A stretch of 64,000 bases of DNA from Hymenobacter sp. YIM 151858-1 (GCF_025979705.1 NZ_CP110136.1:1798001-1862000), one strand, 5' to 3'; shown: positions 8,617 to 17,927, numbered from the stretch's first letter. Numbers and translations are program-made. The notes: a model not told the origin generated them from the sequence alone.

Positions 8617-9270
8617 CTAGGACTGGGGCGCGGCGCCGGCCCGGCCCACCACGGCAAACAACGGATCGGATAATGCGCGCGGGGCGGGGCTGCGGTCGAG
8701 CAGCTCGATGCCGTGCCAGTTGCCGGCGGCTTGCAGGTATTGCCCTACCAGCTGCAGGTGACCCTGGTCGCTGAGCTGGTGCCAGGCGGCAACGGCTTTG
8801 GTCGGGAAGCAGCGGTTGGAGAAGGTAATAACCAGCGGCGCGCCCGGTTGCAGCACGCGGCCCAGCTCCTGCATTACCGCCACGGGCTGCGTCAGGTAAT
8901 CAACCGATACGCAAATGGCCGCGCCCGCAAACTCGCCGTCGGCGAAGGGCAGTTGGGGCTGTTGGTTTAAATCCTGCACCACGTAGGCGTGCAGGCGGGG
9001 GTTGGCTTGCAGCTCGGCCTCGTTCATGCCCAGGCCCACCACGCGCCCGTACGGCACCTCGGGCGGCAGGTGGCTTACCCAGCTGCTCATCAGATCGAGC
9101 AAGGCGCTGCCGGGCGCAAAATACTCGCGGTACAGCTGCGTAACGGCCGCAATGGCCCCGTCGTCGATGTGCTTTACAAAGCGCGGCTGCCGGTAAAACT
9201 CGGCATCGGGCGCTTCGTCAATTCGCCGGAAGGCATTAGCGGAAAAAGGCTGGCTGGGGTTCGTGCTCAT
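8617..9270 (-). CDS. class I SAM-dependent methyltransferase-like protein
   Basis: A 217-residue protein starting MSTNPSQPFSANAFRRIDE. The Rossmann strands of a methyltransferase are present but divergent: SALLDLMSSWVSHLP in place of motif I, GRVVGLGMNEAEL, VQDLNQQPQLPFADGEF, then VLQPGAPLVITFSNRCFPTKAV. The motif SSWVSHLP recurs in a conserved uncharacterised bacterial group. Substrate unknown. The start at 9270 is chosen over an upstream in-frame codon because MSTNPS follows a short leader. Confidence 0.8.
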   Translation of the reverse strand: MSTNPSQPFSANAFRRIDEAPDAEFYRQPRFVKHIDDGAIAAVTQLYREYFAPGSALLDLMSSWVSHLPPEVPYGRVVGLGMNEAELQANPRLHAYVVQDLNQQPQLPFADGEFAGAAICVSVDYLTQPVAVMQELGRVLQPGAPLVITFSNRCFPTKAVAAWHQLSDQGHLQLVGQYLQAAGNWHGIELLDRSPAPRALSDPLFAVVGRAGAAPQS

Positions 9271-9584
9271 GGGCTGGGCGGCTGCTGTTGCAACAACGGC
9301 AACCAAGCCGCCAGGTTCGGCGCGGGGGCCCTGGCGCTGCGGGCCCGGCGTTGGGGCAGTGCCGGGGCCCTAGGTGATTTGCGGCGCGGGGGCCTCCGTA
9401 GTGCGCCGCAGCCACGCCGTAGTGTTACTGAATTTGCGCTGAAAAACACCTAAAAGCCGGTTTTTGCCCGTACCGCCAAGCACCCGGCCGCGTAGGCAAG
9501 CAGGCAGCGGCAGGTGGGCCAAACCACGTGCGGCTGCGCTTTTCGCCCGGTTTCCTACCCTTTCTTGCTCAGGCCCTGTTGCCA
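9271..9584. other. intergenic region between divergent genes
   Basis: About 314 bp between the methyltransferase-like gene and the GNAT gene. It holds one GCCCTAGGT site near 9370 but no recognised gene, repeat or RNA. Both flanking promoters should lie here. Confidence 0.4.
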
Positions 9585-10136
9585 ATGATCGAACTGCAGC
9601 CGTTCACCGAAGCCGACTTTCCGCAGCTGATTTCCTGGATTGACAACGAGCGGCTGCTCAAGGAATGGTCGGGCGCTTTGTTTTCCTTCCCGCTTACGCC
9701 CGAAAAACTGACTTGGTACATCGAGGGCGCCAACGACCCGCATAGCTCTGATGCATTTGTGTTCAAGGCCGTGGATACCCGCTCCGGGCAAGTGGTGGGG
9801 CACATTTCGCTGGGCAGCCTAAGCCCAAGCAACCAATCGGCCCGCATTACCCGCGTACTGGTGGGCAACACCGCCTCGCGGGGCCGCGGTTTTTGCGCCG
9901 CCATGATGAAAGCCACCCTGCAGTTTGGCTTCGAAACCTTGGGGCTGCACCGCATCAGCTTGGGCGTGTACAGCTTCAACGAAGCTGCTATTCGCTGTTA
10001 CCAGCGCTGCGGCCTCCACCGCGAGGGCACCCTGCGCGATGTGGTGCGCTACGGCAGCGAGTACTGGTCGTTGGTGGAGATGAGCATGCTGGCCCCGGAG
10101 TGGCAGAAACAAAAGGCCCCTGCCCCGGTGGCTTAA
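9585..10136 (+). CDS. GNAT family N-acetyltransferase
   Basis: A 183-residue acetyltransferase of the RimJ/RimL type: MIELQPFTEADFPQLISWI at the start, acetyl-CoA loop ITRVLVGNTASRGRGFCAAM (the R/QxxGxG/A signature), and the C-terminal pattern LHRISLGVYSFNEAAIRCYQ with GLHREG. Such enzymes acetylate amino groups of proteins or small molecules; the substrate is not predictable. The start at 9585 is preferred because the upstream extension is low in coding character. Confidence 0.88.
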   Translation: MIELQPFTEADFPQLISWIDNERLLKEWSGALFSFPLTPEKLTWYIEGANDPHSSDAFVFKAVDTRSGQVVGHISLGSLSPSNQSARITRVLVGNTASRGRGFCAAMMKATLQFGFETLGLHRISLGVYSFNEAAIRCYQRCGLHREGTLRDVVRYGSEYWSLVEMSMLAPEWQKQKAPAPVA

Positions 10137-10244
10137 GCAGCGGAAAGCGTGGCTAGGGCTGCGCCCCAGCGCATGGCCCTAGGTGGGTAAGTGCTGGCTT
10201 GCCCAAAGGGCAGGCCGGCAAGCAGGCTCTATTAGTTACCGGCG

Positions 10245-11084
10245 TTAAGGGTTGATCTGCAGGGCGTTTTTGCGCATCCAGCCGCGCGAGGTTACGCCCT
10301 GCCAGTTGGTAAACGTTACGTACACGGCCTCGCCCTGCTCCTCGCCCAGGCGCACCTTGTCGCCGCGCACGCAATGGGCCTTGCGGCGGTCGGTGAGGTC
10401 GGGCGAGTTGTAGAAATACGAACGCTCGGCCGCCACTACGGCCCGTCCCGCGCCGGTGGGTTGTTCGCGGGGCTGCCTGGGTTGCCTGGGCTGCTCGCTG
10501 GCAGCGGGCTCCAGCTCGTAGCTGTAGGGCTCCTCCGCCGCGGCGGGCGCAGGCGGCGGCGTGGGCTGCTGGCGTTGGGTGTTTCGGGGGGCGGCCGCTA
10601 CGGCGGGCTTGCGGGCCAGGCGCCCTAGGTCGTCGAGCTTCAGCCAGCCGGCAGCCGAGGCGCCGTTGGGCTGCTTGAAGCTGGTTTTTACGTAGCGGTT
10701 CACCTCGTCGTCGGCATACAGCACGTCGCCGCGCAGCAGGTAGCGGCCGTTGGGCTTCTCGGCCCGCGGCGCATCGAAGAAGTAGGCGCGCTCGGCCACC
10801 ACCCGGAACCAGTTGCCCGGCCCGGCCTGCTGGTCGTTGCGGGCGTAGTCGTCGTCGGCGGTGGTGGGGAGCGGGCGGGCCGGGGCTGCTTCGCGCTCGG
10901 TTGCGGCGGCCGGGGTGCCCTGCCCGGCCGTGCGTGGCTTATCGTCGGAGCAGGCACCGGCAAGCAGCAACACGCACAGGCCCGCGGCCAGCTGGTTGCG
11001 GCCCCGGGCCCTGGCAGGGCCGCCGCCCGGCTTGGCTTGCCGGGTGGCGGTTGCTGCTGCGTTGGTAGGAGGCGGATGTGGCAT
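10245..11084 (-). CDS. lipoprotein with two SH3-like domains
   Basis: A 279-residue predicted lipoprotein. An N-terminal basic stretch is followed by a hydrophobic segment ending in a lipobox, LAGAC with Cys45. After a Pro/Ala-rich linker come two homologous SH3b-like units: VVAERAYFFDAPRAEKPNG through GWLKLDDLGRL, and VVAAERSYFYNSPDL through RGWMRKNALQI. A Pro/Gln-rich linker separates them. Bacterial SH3 units often bind peptidoglycan or are scaffold modules; a cell-envelope role is inferred. ATGs at 11087 and 11084 are adjacent; the second is used. Confidence 0.75.
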   Translation of the reverse strand: MPHPPPTNAAATATRQAKPGGGPARARGRNQLAAGLCVLLLAGACSDDKPRTAGQGTPAAATEREAAPARPLPTTADDDYARNDQQAGPGNWFRVVAERAYFFDAPRAEKPNGRYLLRGDVLYADDEVNRYVKTSFKQPNGASAAGWLKLDDLGRLARKPAVAAAPRNTQRQQPTPPPAPAAAEEPYSYELEPAASEQPRQPRQPREQPTGAGRAVVAAERSYFYNSPDLTDRRKAHCVRGDKVRLGEEQGEAVYVTFTNWQGVTSRGWMRKNALQINP

Positions 11085-11212
11085 CATGGGTACGTATCGG
11101 AAGCCGGGACAAACCCGTGTTTCTGGTACGTACGCAAGCCGGCCGCTCCGAGTGGTGCCCGGGCACCGGAGGCGGCCCGGCACCTAGGGCTTGTGGTGCG
11201 GGGTTTTCGCGC

Positions 11213-11650
11213 TCAGCCCCTGGCCTGAGGTGCCGAAGCAGACCGCTTGCCGGCGGGGCTGCCGAGGGCAAGCCGCAGGCTAAACACGGCCAGCAGCAGG
11301 GTTATGGGCGTAAAAAAAGCCTTTTCGAAGCTATTGACGGACAGCAAATTGCCAACCGTGTTCAGCAAAAACAGGCCAACCATCAGCCACCACGCGCCCT
11401 GCACCACCCTTGGGTGTATGCCGAGTTTCAGCCAGCCAACCCGCTCGGCCACCACGGCCCACATCAGCAGGTTGATGGCAACGGAAACCGACTCGAGCAC
11501 CAGCAGCTGCTGCGGGTCTTTTTTGCCGCCGCCCCACACGATATCGGCCGGCACCAGCCCGGCCAGCACCAACCCATGAAATACCAGCGCCAGGCTGACG
11601 ATAAGCAGCATGCCGTAGGCCGCTACGCGTTCGGAGAGCAAGGTTTTCAA
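11213..11650 (-). CDS. hypothetical multi-pass membrane protein
   Basis: Four hydrophobic segments are visible (AYGMLLIVSLALVFHGLVLA; VAINLLMWAVVAE; GAWWLMVGLFLLNTVG; ITLLLAVFSLRLAL), with the conserved-looking loop VWGGGKKDPQQLLVLE. No named family is recognised; the pattern resembles small uncharacterised Bacteroidota inner membrane proteins. No good ATG exists: a TTG at 11650 gives MKTLLSERVAAYG, and a GTG at 11767 gives a longer 184-residue form. The TTG start is a judgement. Confidence 0.6.
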   Translation of the reverse strand: MKTLLSERVAAYGMLLIVSLALVFHGLVLAGLVPADIVWGGGKKDPQQLLVLESVSVAINLLMWAVVAERVGWLKLGIHPRVVQGAWWLMVGLFLLNTVGNLLSVNSFEKAFFTPITLLLAVFSLRLALGSPAGKRSASAPQARG

Positions 11651-11855
11651 GGCAGTGAGTTTGGGAATGAGGAGCGGCAGGCAGCCCGCTGCGAAGTAAG
11701 CAGCCCGTTGCCAATAAACCACCGCGCCGCGGCCAACTTGCGTAAGCGCTGAAGACCGGGCCGCCACCCGGCTCCTATGCTTATGGCCGGCCGGCGCAAC
11801 CTAGGGCGCGGTGCCTGGTTATACACCTCATCTTTTCATTACTCCGATCAACCCC

Positions 11856-12572
11856 ATGGAATCACTCACCGGGAAAGTAGCCCTCGTAACCGGCGCCGGC
11901 AAAGGCATTGGCCGGGCAGTAGCCGTAGCGCTGGCCAAAGAAGGCGCCCACGTGGGCCTGCTGGCCCGCACCGAAACCCAACTGCAGGAGGTGGCCCGCG
12001 AAATTGCCGCCCTGGGCGGAAAAGCCGCCGTGGTTGCGGCCGATGTAGCCGACCGCCTTGCCGTGGAAGCCGCCGTGGAGCAGGTACGCCAGCAGCTCGG
12101 GCCCATCGATATCCTCATCAACAACGCGGGCATCGGCACGTTTGCCAAGCTGCTCGACATGCCCGTGGAGGAATGGGAGCGGATTATTCAGGTGAACCTG
12201 CTGGGCACTTACTACACCACGCGCGCCGCGCTGCCCGATATGGTTGCGCGCCAGGCCGGCGACATCATCAACGTGGCCTCTACGGCGGGGCAGCGCGGCG
12301 CGGCCACCACCAGCGCCTACAGCGCCTCCAAGTTTGCGGTGCTGGGCTTCACCGAGTCGCTGATGCAGGAGGTGCGCAAGCAAAACATCCGCGTTTCGGC
12401 CCTCACGCCCAGCACCGTAGCCACCGAGCTGGCCATCAGCAACAACCTCACCGACGGCAACCCCGAGCGCGTGATGCAGCCCGACGACCTGGCCGAGTTC
12501 ATCATCGCGCAGCTCAAGCTCAACCGCCGCATCTTCATCAAAGAGGCCGGCATGTGGTCGACGAACCCCTAG
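11856..12572 (+). CDS. SDR-family oxidoreductase, 3-oxoacyl-ACP reductase-like
   Basis: A 238-residue short-chain dehydrogenase. The NADP-binding TGAGKGIG motif (residues 13-20), NNAG (89-92) and the catalytic Ser142-Tyr155-Lys159 set are all present. It resembles FabG-like 3-ketoacyl reductases, but a stand-alone copy outside a fatty-acid cluster may act on other ketones, so no gene symbol is given. The stop codon TAG lies inside a CCTAGG site. It converges on the cold-shock gene, with a strong hairpin between them. Confidence 0.9.
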   Translation: MESLTGKVALVTGAGKGIGRAVAVALAKEGAHVGLLARTETQLQEVAREIAALGGKAAVVAADVADRLAVEAAVEQVRQQLGPIDILINNAGIGTFAKLLDMPVEEWERIIQVNLLGTYYTTRAALPDMVARQAGDIINVASTAGQRGAATTSAYSASKFAVLGFTESLMQEVRKQNIRVSALTPSTVATELAISNNLTDGNPERVMQPDDLAEFIIAQLKLNRRIFIKEAGMWSTNP

Positions 12573-12617
12573 GTGCCGCGGGCCGCAGCACCGCCGGCGG
12601 CAAGCGCCGGGCACAAC

Positions 12618-12650
12618 AAAAAAGGAGCCCCCGGTTGGGGGCTCCTTTTT
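12618..12650. terminator. bidirectional terminator between the SDR and cold-shock genes
   Basis: A perfect 12-bp stem AAAGGAGCCCCC / GGGGGCTCCTTT with a 4-nt loop. A and T runs on the two sides make it work for both converging transcripts. Confidence 0.92.
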
Positions 12651-12670
12651 ACTTCGGCAAGCGAGGGAGC

Positions 12671-12868
12671 TTACAGCTGAGCGCGACGCACCTTTACGGC
12701 GTTCAGGCCCTTGCGGCCTTGCTCTACCTCAAACTGTACCGTGTCGTTGTCGCGGATTTCGTCGATCAGACCGGTTACGTGGACGAAGATGTCCTGACCA
12801 GTGGCGGCGTCGTTGATGAAACCAAAGCCTTTGGTTTCATTGAAGAATTTTACGGTTCCTGTTGACAT
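12671..12868 (-). CDS. cold-shock domain protein (CspA family)
   Basis: A 65-residue single-domain nucleic acid-binding protein. The RNP1-like GFGFIND and RNP2-like DIFVHVTGL motifs and the opening TGTVKFFNETKG are classic. It should bind single-stranded RNA and melt structure. Length is typical for a minimal CSD protein. The gene is monocistronic with a long upstream gap consistent with a structured leader. Confidence 0.95.
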   Translation of the reverse strand: MSTGTVKFFNETKGFGFINDAATGQDIFVHVTGLIDEIRDNDTVQFEVEQGRKGLNAVKVRRAQL

Positions 12869-13346
12869 GATGCTTTAGGAAATGGATGAAAAGAAAGCAA
12901 CTGGCAACGGAACACTACTTGGATTCTGCAAGCGAATGATGGTAGGTGACACGAGGCAACTTGCCTTAAACACTGTAAACGTAAGCCTTTTATTTGGACT
13001 GGCTAGCGAAAACTATCCGTACCAAGGGTGGCAGCGTTGTACGGGGAGCTAACCAGCCCCTGCTTTCTTAAGTTCAAAACGCGCTTGATTAATGGAAAAC
13101 ATTGCCCCTGGCCCCCTGTAAACAAGGTTTCGGCGCCTGGCAGCTAACGGCCCGATGCACCGGCAATATTTTCCGCGGCCCGCAATAAATATGCGTACGC
13201 ACCTGCCGGGCTACGTGGCCAAGGTGCGCCCGGCGGGCAACTTTCGGAAGGGTTTGCGGTATTACGTCCACGTTCGGGCGCTGGCTGCGGGGCATTAGTT
13301 GCCGCCGAAGCCAGGCCCGCCGCTCCTCCTGCTACCTCCTCCTCTG
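12869..13346. other. intergenic region upstream of the cold-shock gene; possible long 5' leader
   Basis: About 480 bp with no convincing gene. On the minus strand a TACGTTTA sequence near 12980 resembles a -7 element and would give a leader of roughly 100 nt, in line with the long regulated leaders of many cold-shock genes. This is inferred from composition. The part next to the NmrA-like gene should hold that gene's promoter. Confidence 0.35.
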
Positions 13347-14276
13347 ATGGCTACTTCGGCTTCTTCTGCTCCCGATTCCGCATCACCTGTTGTTGTGCTG
13401 GCCGGCGCCACCGGCGCCCTAGGTCGGCGCATTGCCTACCACCTGCAGCAGCGCGGGGCCACGGTGCGCGCCCTGGTGCGCGAGGGCAGCGGTGCCAAAC
13501 CCGAAGCCGCGGAGCTGCGGCAGCTGGGCGCCGAGGTGCACGAGGTAAACTACGGCAGCGTGGCCCAAGTGGCCCGGGTGTGCGCCGGAGCCGGCTGCGT
13601 GGTGTCGGCCCTGTCGGGGTTGCGCGAGGTAATCGTGGACACGCAACGCCTCTTGTTGCTGGCCGCGGTGGAGGCCGGCGTGCCGCGCTTTATTCCTTCG
13701 GATTACTGCATCGATTACACCAAGCTACCCGCGGGCTCCAACCGCAACCTCGATCTGCGGCGCGAGTTCGGCCAGCGGCTCGATAAAGCGCCTATTCGGG
13801 CCACCTCCGTGCTCAACGGCATGTTCACGGATTTGCTTACCCGCCAGGCACCGGTAATCCTGTTCGGCCCGCGGCGGGTGCTGTACTGGGGCAACCCCGA
13901 CCAGCCCCTCGACTTCACCGCCCTCGACGACACCGCCGCCTACACCGCCGCGGCCGCCCTCGATGCCGCCGCCCCTAGGTACCTGCGCGTGGCCGGCGAG
14001 GTGGCCAGCATCCGGGGGCTGCAAGCGGCCGCCGCCGCCGCCACGGGCCACGAGTTTAAGCTGCTGCGCGCCGGTAGCCTGGGTGCCTTCGAGGTACTTA
14101 CCAAGCTTACGCGCGCCCTCACGCCCAACAACGGCGAGGTGTTTCCGGCGTGGCAGGGTATGCAATACCTGCACAACATGTTCAGCGGCCTGCCCAAGCT
14201 GGCGCCCCTGGATAACCAGCGCTACCCCGACATCCGGCCCGCCACGGTGCGCGAGGTGCTGGCCGCCCGCCAATAG
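13347..14276 (+). CDS. NmrA-like / isoflavone-reductase-like NAD(P)-binding protein
   Basis: A 309-residue atypical short-chain dehydrogenase. The N-terminal dinucleotide motif is VVLAGATGALGRRIAYHL, followed by VRALVREGSG (NADP-type basic pair) and the conserved PSDYCIDYTKL region typical of the isoflavone reductase/NmrA group. It may reduce small aromatic substrates or sense the NADP state; sequence alone cannot decide. The ATG at 13347 is used; an upstream ATG at 13299 adds a Pro/Leu-rich stretch of doubtful coding value. It ends 20 bp from the convergent gene's stop. Confidence 0.82.
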   Translation: MATSASSAPDSASPVVVLAGATGALGRRIAYHLQQRGATVRALVREGSGAKPEAAELRQLGAEVHEVNYGSVAQVARVCAGAGCVVSALSGLREVIVDTQRLLLLAAVEAGVPRFIPSDYCIDYTKLPAGSNRNLDLRREFGQRLDKAPIRATSVLNGMFTDLLTRQAPVILFGPRRVLYWGNPDQPLDFTALDDTAAYTAAAALDAAAPRYLRVAGEVASIRGLQAAAAAATGHEFKLLRAGSLGAFEVLTKLTRALTPNNGEVFPAWQGMQYLHNMFSGLPKLAPLDNQRYPDIRPATVREVLAARQ

Positions 14277-14296
14277 CTGCCGCCGCTGCCCGGCAC

Positions 14297-14770
14297 CTAG
14301 GGCAACAATTGCCAGCTGAAGCTTACCCCTTTGGCCGCGTCGGTGCGCATATCTGGGTAGGTTGGCTTGGCCGGTTCGGGCCGGGTGTAGGGCTGCCGCG
14401 AGCCGTCGGGCGCCACTACCGTGAGGTTGGCGTAGGGCACAAACACGTAAATCCGGTCGCTGGGCCTAGCCGCGCGCACCCAAGCCGATAGGTCGACATT
14501 GGGTTTGTAGGCCCGGATGGCCGGCAACACGGGGCGGCCGGCGCGCATCAGCGTCAGCTCGGCGTACTGGCATTGGTAGCGCAACTTGTCGGCACAAGCC
14601 GGGTCCGAGCTCAGTTGCAGCCTCACCGCCGGAGCCATGGCGGCGCCCGTAGCCGTTATGGTTTCGCCGTTGCGCACTACCGATACCACGGGTTTGGGGC
14701 ATTCGGACTGCGCTTGCGCTCCGGACACAGCGGCTAGCAACAGCAACGGGAGGAATAGCTTTGGCGGCAT
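14297..14770 (-). CDS. secreted hypothetical protein
   Basis: A 157-residue protein with the signal peptide MPPKLFLPLLLLAAVSGAQAQ. The mature part has two Cys pairs (SECPKP and DPACADKLRYQCQYAEL), then VDLSAWVRAARPSDRIYVFV. The layout recalls small periplasmic GldM-like beta domains, but that is a guess. No family is recognised. It is transcribed alone, converging with the NmrA-like gene. Confidence 0.65.
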   Translation of the reverse strand: MPPKLFLPLLLLAAVSGAQAQSECPKPVVSVVRNGETITATGAAMAPAVRLQLSSDPACADKLRYQCQYAELTLMRAGRPVLPAIRAYKPNVDLSAWVRAARPSDRIYVFVPYANLTVVAPDGSRQPYTRPEPAKPTYPDMRTDAAKGVSFSWQLLP

Positions 14771-15098
14771 CAGGTAACAAGGACTATTAGTAGAAATAAA
14801 GCATTTACGCCTGGCCCTTCAGCAACGGCGCAGCCTGACAACGCAACATAGCGGTTTCCGGTGCTTAAGCCCAACGGTAACGCGTGCCAGAGTGGCGGTG
14901 GACAACCGGAAGTTTGGTTGCAACCTTCGACCCAACCACAACTTTTTTCGTATTCACTTTGCATCACAAAGTTCTTTCTGTTACTTCGCATCAACAACGT
15001 TACTGCCGCCTAGGGCCTGCTGCCTTGCCCGCGTACCTGGGCTAAGCATTTGCCTGTCTGACGCTTCACTGCATTTCAACCGCCAACCCCCTACTCCC
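14771..15098. other. intergenic region between divergent genes
   Basis: About 328 bp that is AT-richer around 14930-15000. It should carry both divergent promoters. No repeat, RNA gene or ORF worth calling was seen. Confidence 0.4.
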
Positions 15099-15638
15099 AT
15101 GACCTTGCGCATCAAAAACATTGCTGGCACCGCGCTGGTAACTGCACTCCTTCTGCTGATTCCGTTTGGGGCCATGAAGCTCGGCACGGGCGTGAATTGG
15201 TCCGGGTTCGATTTCGCCCTCGTAGGCACCCTGATTTTCATTACCGGCCTCGTGGGCCAGCTGCTGGTTAGCCAACGGGGCACGCTCCTCTACCGCCTGG
15301 CCGGCGTGCTTGCCGTTGCCGCCGGATTTTGCTCGCTGTTCGTGAACCTGGCCGTGGGCATTATAGGGGGCGGCCCCAACGCGGCCAACCTGCTGTTTGC
15401 GGCGGTATTCGCCACGGCGTTCATCGGCTCGGCGCGGGCGCGCCTGCAGCCGCGCGGCATGGCCCACACCATGTTTGCGGCGGCGCTGGTGCAGTTCCTG
15501 GTGCCGGTAATTGCGCTGCTCATCTGGCGCTCCGAGCCGATGGACCTGCACGGCATGGCCGGCAACCTGCTGTTTGTGGCCATGTGGGCGGGCTCGGGCT
15601 GGCTCTACCGCGAGGCCAGCAAGCTGCGCACCGCCTAG
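15099..15638 (+). CDS. hypothetical multi-pass membrane protein
   Basis: A 179-residue protein with five likely transmembrane helices: IAGTALVTALLLLIPFGAM, FALVGTLIFITGLVGQLL, LAGVLAVAAGFCSLFVNLAV, LLFAAVFATAFIGSA and FAAALVQFLVPVIALLIW. A final hydrophobic segment, GNLLFVAMWAGSGWLY, follows. It resembles small uncharacterised membrane proteins of Bacteroidota. The start ATG follows the CCCACTACTCCC-like leader typical here, and the stop TAG lies in a CCTAGG site. Confidence 0.75.
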   Translation: MTLRIKNIAGTALVTALLLLIPFGAMKLGTGVNWSGFDFALVGTLIFITGLVGQLLVSQRGTLLYRLAGVLAVAAGFCSLFVNLAVGIIGGGPNAANLLFAAVFATAFIGSARARLQPRGMAHTMFAAALVQFLVPVIALLIWRSEPMDLHGMAGNLLFVAMWAGSGWLYREASKLRTA

Positions 15639-15721
15639 GTCAAATGCTACCTCTCTCGGTTCGGTGGCTCCCGCGTTGGGGCAGGCATTAAGCTTGGTAC
15701 CAGCGCAGGAGCTGCTCGCCT

Positions 15722-16348
15722 CTAGCGGCCCAACGCCCGTTGGTACGGTGCTGGTATGGGCAGACCTTGCAAGCGGTTCGTCATGGCAAACAGGATCAGC
15801 AGTGCCACTGCCACGCCTACGCCACCAATGCCCAGCGCTTGCCTACGCGCGTTTGCCTCGCCCCATAGCGCAACGCCTTTCTGATAGTGCAGGCTTGCTA
15901 CGTGCAGGAATATGGCCACCACGGCCAGAAAATAGTAAGGCACGAAAAACAAGCTGAACGGAAAGGTGTTGATGCCCGCCGCCGCGAAATACAGGTTGGT
16001 ATCGAGCCCTAGGTAAAGCCGCCCACCAAGCACAGCGGCAGTATGCACCAGCAGAAAAAAAGCCAGGTACAAGCCGGAGTAAACCTGAATGCGCTCCGCC
16101 CACCGCCGCTCCGGCTGCTTGCGGCTTCGCCAATACAGTGCCGCGCCCGTTACGATTTGCCCCGCAACAGCCAGCAGCAAGGCCGTTTCTACCACCGGGT
16201 TTCGGTAAAAGCTGCGGAGCATAGCCATGGTTTTGAGATGCGCCTCGGCACTCCCTAGCGCTACCAGGTGATTGGCCAGGTGAATAAAGACGAAAACGGC
16301 TAACAACAGGCCCGTCCAGTAATGATAAGTTTTGATAGGTAGCGGCAT
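15722..16348 (-). CDS. membrane protein with heme-b-like histidines
   Basis: A 208-residue protein with about five transmembrane helices. Histidines recur within the helices: YHYWTGLLLAVFVFIHLANH, LAFFLLVHTAAVLGG and FLHVASLHY. That pattern resembles the SdhC/FrdC or b561 type of di-heme cytochromes, so a membrane cytochrome b role is possible. No soluble dehydrogenase partner is adjacent. The start is set at MPLPIKTYHYW; an ATG four residues earlier is possible. Family assignment is tentative. Confidence 0.65.
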   Translation of the reverse strand: MPLPIKTYHYWTGLLLAVFVFIHLANHLVALGSAEAHLKTMAMLRSFYRNPVVETALLLAVAGQIVTGAALYWRSRKQPERRWAERIQVYSGLYLAFFLLVHTAAVLGGRLYLGLDTNLYFAAAGINTFPFSLFFVPYYFLAVVAIFLHVASLHYQKGVALWGEANARRQALGIGGVGVAVALLILFAMTNRLQGLPIPAPYQRALGR

Positions 16349-16496
16349 CAAACAGGGCAACTAGTACGCAGCAATATTAGCCCAATTAGATATAGTCCTG
16401 GCATTTGATATGGCAGCAGATTTCTCGCTTGCCTTATTGCCTGGGCTTGTGCGAGGTATTTAACCCTAGCTGCTTTCCCATTCTCCCTGTAACGAC

Positions 16497-16528
16497 CAAC
16501 GCCGCCCCAGTTACCTAGGGCGGCGTTT
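16497..16528 (-). terminator. hairpin downstream of the reductase gene
   Basis: AACGCCGCCC and GGGCGGCGTT form a 10-bp stem with a 10-nt loop containing a CCTAGG site. It lies just past the 3' end of the 16643-17368 gene but lacks a good T-run on that strand. Confidence 0.4.
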
Positions 16529-16642
16529 AAAGTTTTGCTGCTGAGGCGGAAGCGCGGTTGCCCCCTCCGCTTCATCATATCAGGCACAAGCCGCAAGCTC
16601 GCGCCTGTTGATAACGACGCTAGCGATAGGCAATTACGGCTG

Positions 16643-17368
16643 CTAAAGCCTGATGCCCTGCGAAGCTATTGCTTGTTCCTGCTTGGCATGGTTGGCCCTG
16701 AACTCTGCGTGCTGAGCCTCGGAGCGTTCCGTCCCTAGGTCATTCAGGTACTCGCGCAGCTTGTCGGCGGGCTTGTATTCGCCATAAGCCGGGGTGCCGG
16801 GCTGGTACCGCCACGAGGCGTGCAGGTTGCCCCCATCTACGGCATCGAAGCCCAGCTCCTCCACCAGGGCCATTACCTTTTGCTTGGCGGCGGCATCGTC
16901 GGAGGCTACGGGCAGGGCAATGCGCCCGGGGGCGCCGGCGGGCAGCCCCTTCGTTACGATGTGCTCGGCGTGGATATTATTGAACACCTTCACCACCGGG
17001 CGCCCTAGGTGCTGCTGCACCCACTCGCTTTCGGTGAGACTGCCGCTTTCCAGCTCCGGAATCTGGCCGTCGCGCAGCAGCGGGTAGTAATTGCACGTGT
17101 CGATAACGGGCACCTCGGCCGGCACACCCGCGAACAGGTCTTTGGGCAGGTCGGGTATGTTTTTCAGCGGAATCGTCACCACGATCAGGTCGGTGCCGCG
17201 CCGGGCCGCTTCCTCGGCCGTTACGGGTGTAGCACCGGTTTTCTGGGCCACGTCTTTCAGCGTCTCGGGGCCGCGGGAGTTGGCGATGTATACCTTATGA
17301 CCTAGGCCGGTAAGCCGCTCGCCCAGGGCGCTGCCGATGTGGCCTGCGCCGATGATTCCGATGTTCAT
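16643..17368 (-). CDS. NADPH-dependent F420 reductase-like NAD(P)-binding protein
   Basis: A 241-residue Rossmann protein: MNIGIIGAGHIGSALGERL is the nucleotide-binding start, then VYIANSRGPETL (typical of the NADP-dependent F420-reductase/dinucleotide-binding group), DLIVVTIPLKNIPDLP and VKVFNNIHAEHI. Bacteroidota lack F420, so the natural substrate is unknown; the group also acts as general NADPH-dependent oxidoreductases. The ATG at 17368 directly precedes the beta strand. Monocistronic. Confidence 0.8.
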   Translation of the reverse strand: MNIGIIGAGHIGSALGERLTGLGHKVYIANSRGPETLKDVAQKTGATPVTAEEAARRGTDLIVVTIPLKNIPDLPKDLFAGVPAEVPVIDTCNYYPLLRDGQIPELESGSLTESEWVQQHLGRPVVKVFNNIHAEHIVTKGLPAGAPGRIALPVASDDAAAKQKVMALVEELGFDAVDGGNLHASWRYQPGTPAYGEYKPADKLREYLNDLGTERSEAQHAEFRANHAKQEQAIASQGIRL

Positions 17369-17609
17369 GGTTGGGGTTGTTTGGTTCGCGCGCCGGCGAG
17401 GTGCCGGCACAAGTAGTTAAACAGCTACGGCAGCAGAATGCTTTTTATAGACAACCGGTTGCCCGGATTAGCTTGCTTATAACCAATGCTGGCATATGAC
17501 CATGCCTTGCTAGCTCATGTCGGCGTGCTATCCGTTGCTGTGCCACCTGAGATGCCCTAGTTGGCACAACTACTTAGGGAGTTGCACACGATTTATGTCA
17601 GGTAGATTC

Positions 17610-17927
17610 TTAGCTCAGAATTTCGAAATCAAGAGGGTTGGCTTCATTGTAAACAACGTTCACAACAGCTCCCTTCCTATACGCCGGAACAAGGGTTGCC
17701 ACGCCGTTTTTATCCTCCGCTTCTACAATCTTCCCTGTATTAGTTTCGAATCGAACGATGGGTCTAATGACCGATATACGACCTATATCCAACTTATTAC
17801 CAATGATTACTCCTTTGGTTCTCGCTCCAGCTTCACGCAATCTTCGAGAATGTTGTTCCCCTCGTACCACTGCCCAAATAAACAGAGCTAAGAAGGCAAT
17901 AATTGGTACTACTACTTGCCAATTCAT
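17610..17927 (-). CDS. small membrane-anchored DUF3592-like protein
   Basis: A 105-residue protein with one N-terminal transmembrane helix (VVVPIIAFLALFIWAVVRG) and a small beta domain (RTKGVIIGNKL..RPIVRFETNTGKIVEAED..YRKGAVVNVVYNEANPLDFEIL), the layout of DUF3592. Codon use and GC are clearly lower than in the neighbours, suggesting recent acquisition or relaxed selection. The true ATG is at 17927; a TTG lies four codons upstream. Confidence 0.68.
   Translation of the reverse strand: MNWQVVVPIIAFLALFIWAVVRGEQHSRRLREAGARTKGVIIGNKLDIGRISVIRPIVRFETNTGKIVEAEDKNGVATLVPAYRKGAVVNVVYNEANPLDFEILS

Noticed and set aside
7364-9270. One of the two methyltransferases as BioC
   Set aside because: They lie over 20 kb from the biotin operon in unrelated contexts, and no BioC-specific signature was recognised.
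12869-13300. Small basic open frame on the minus strand at 13089-13295
   Set aside because: It has Arg/Pro/His-rich shadow composition and no start context; it is more likely leader or spacer sequence.
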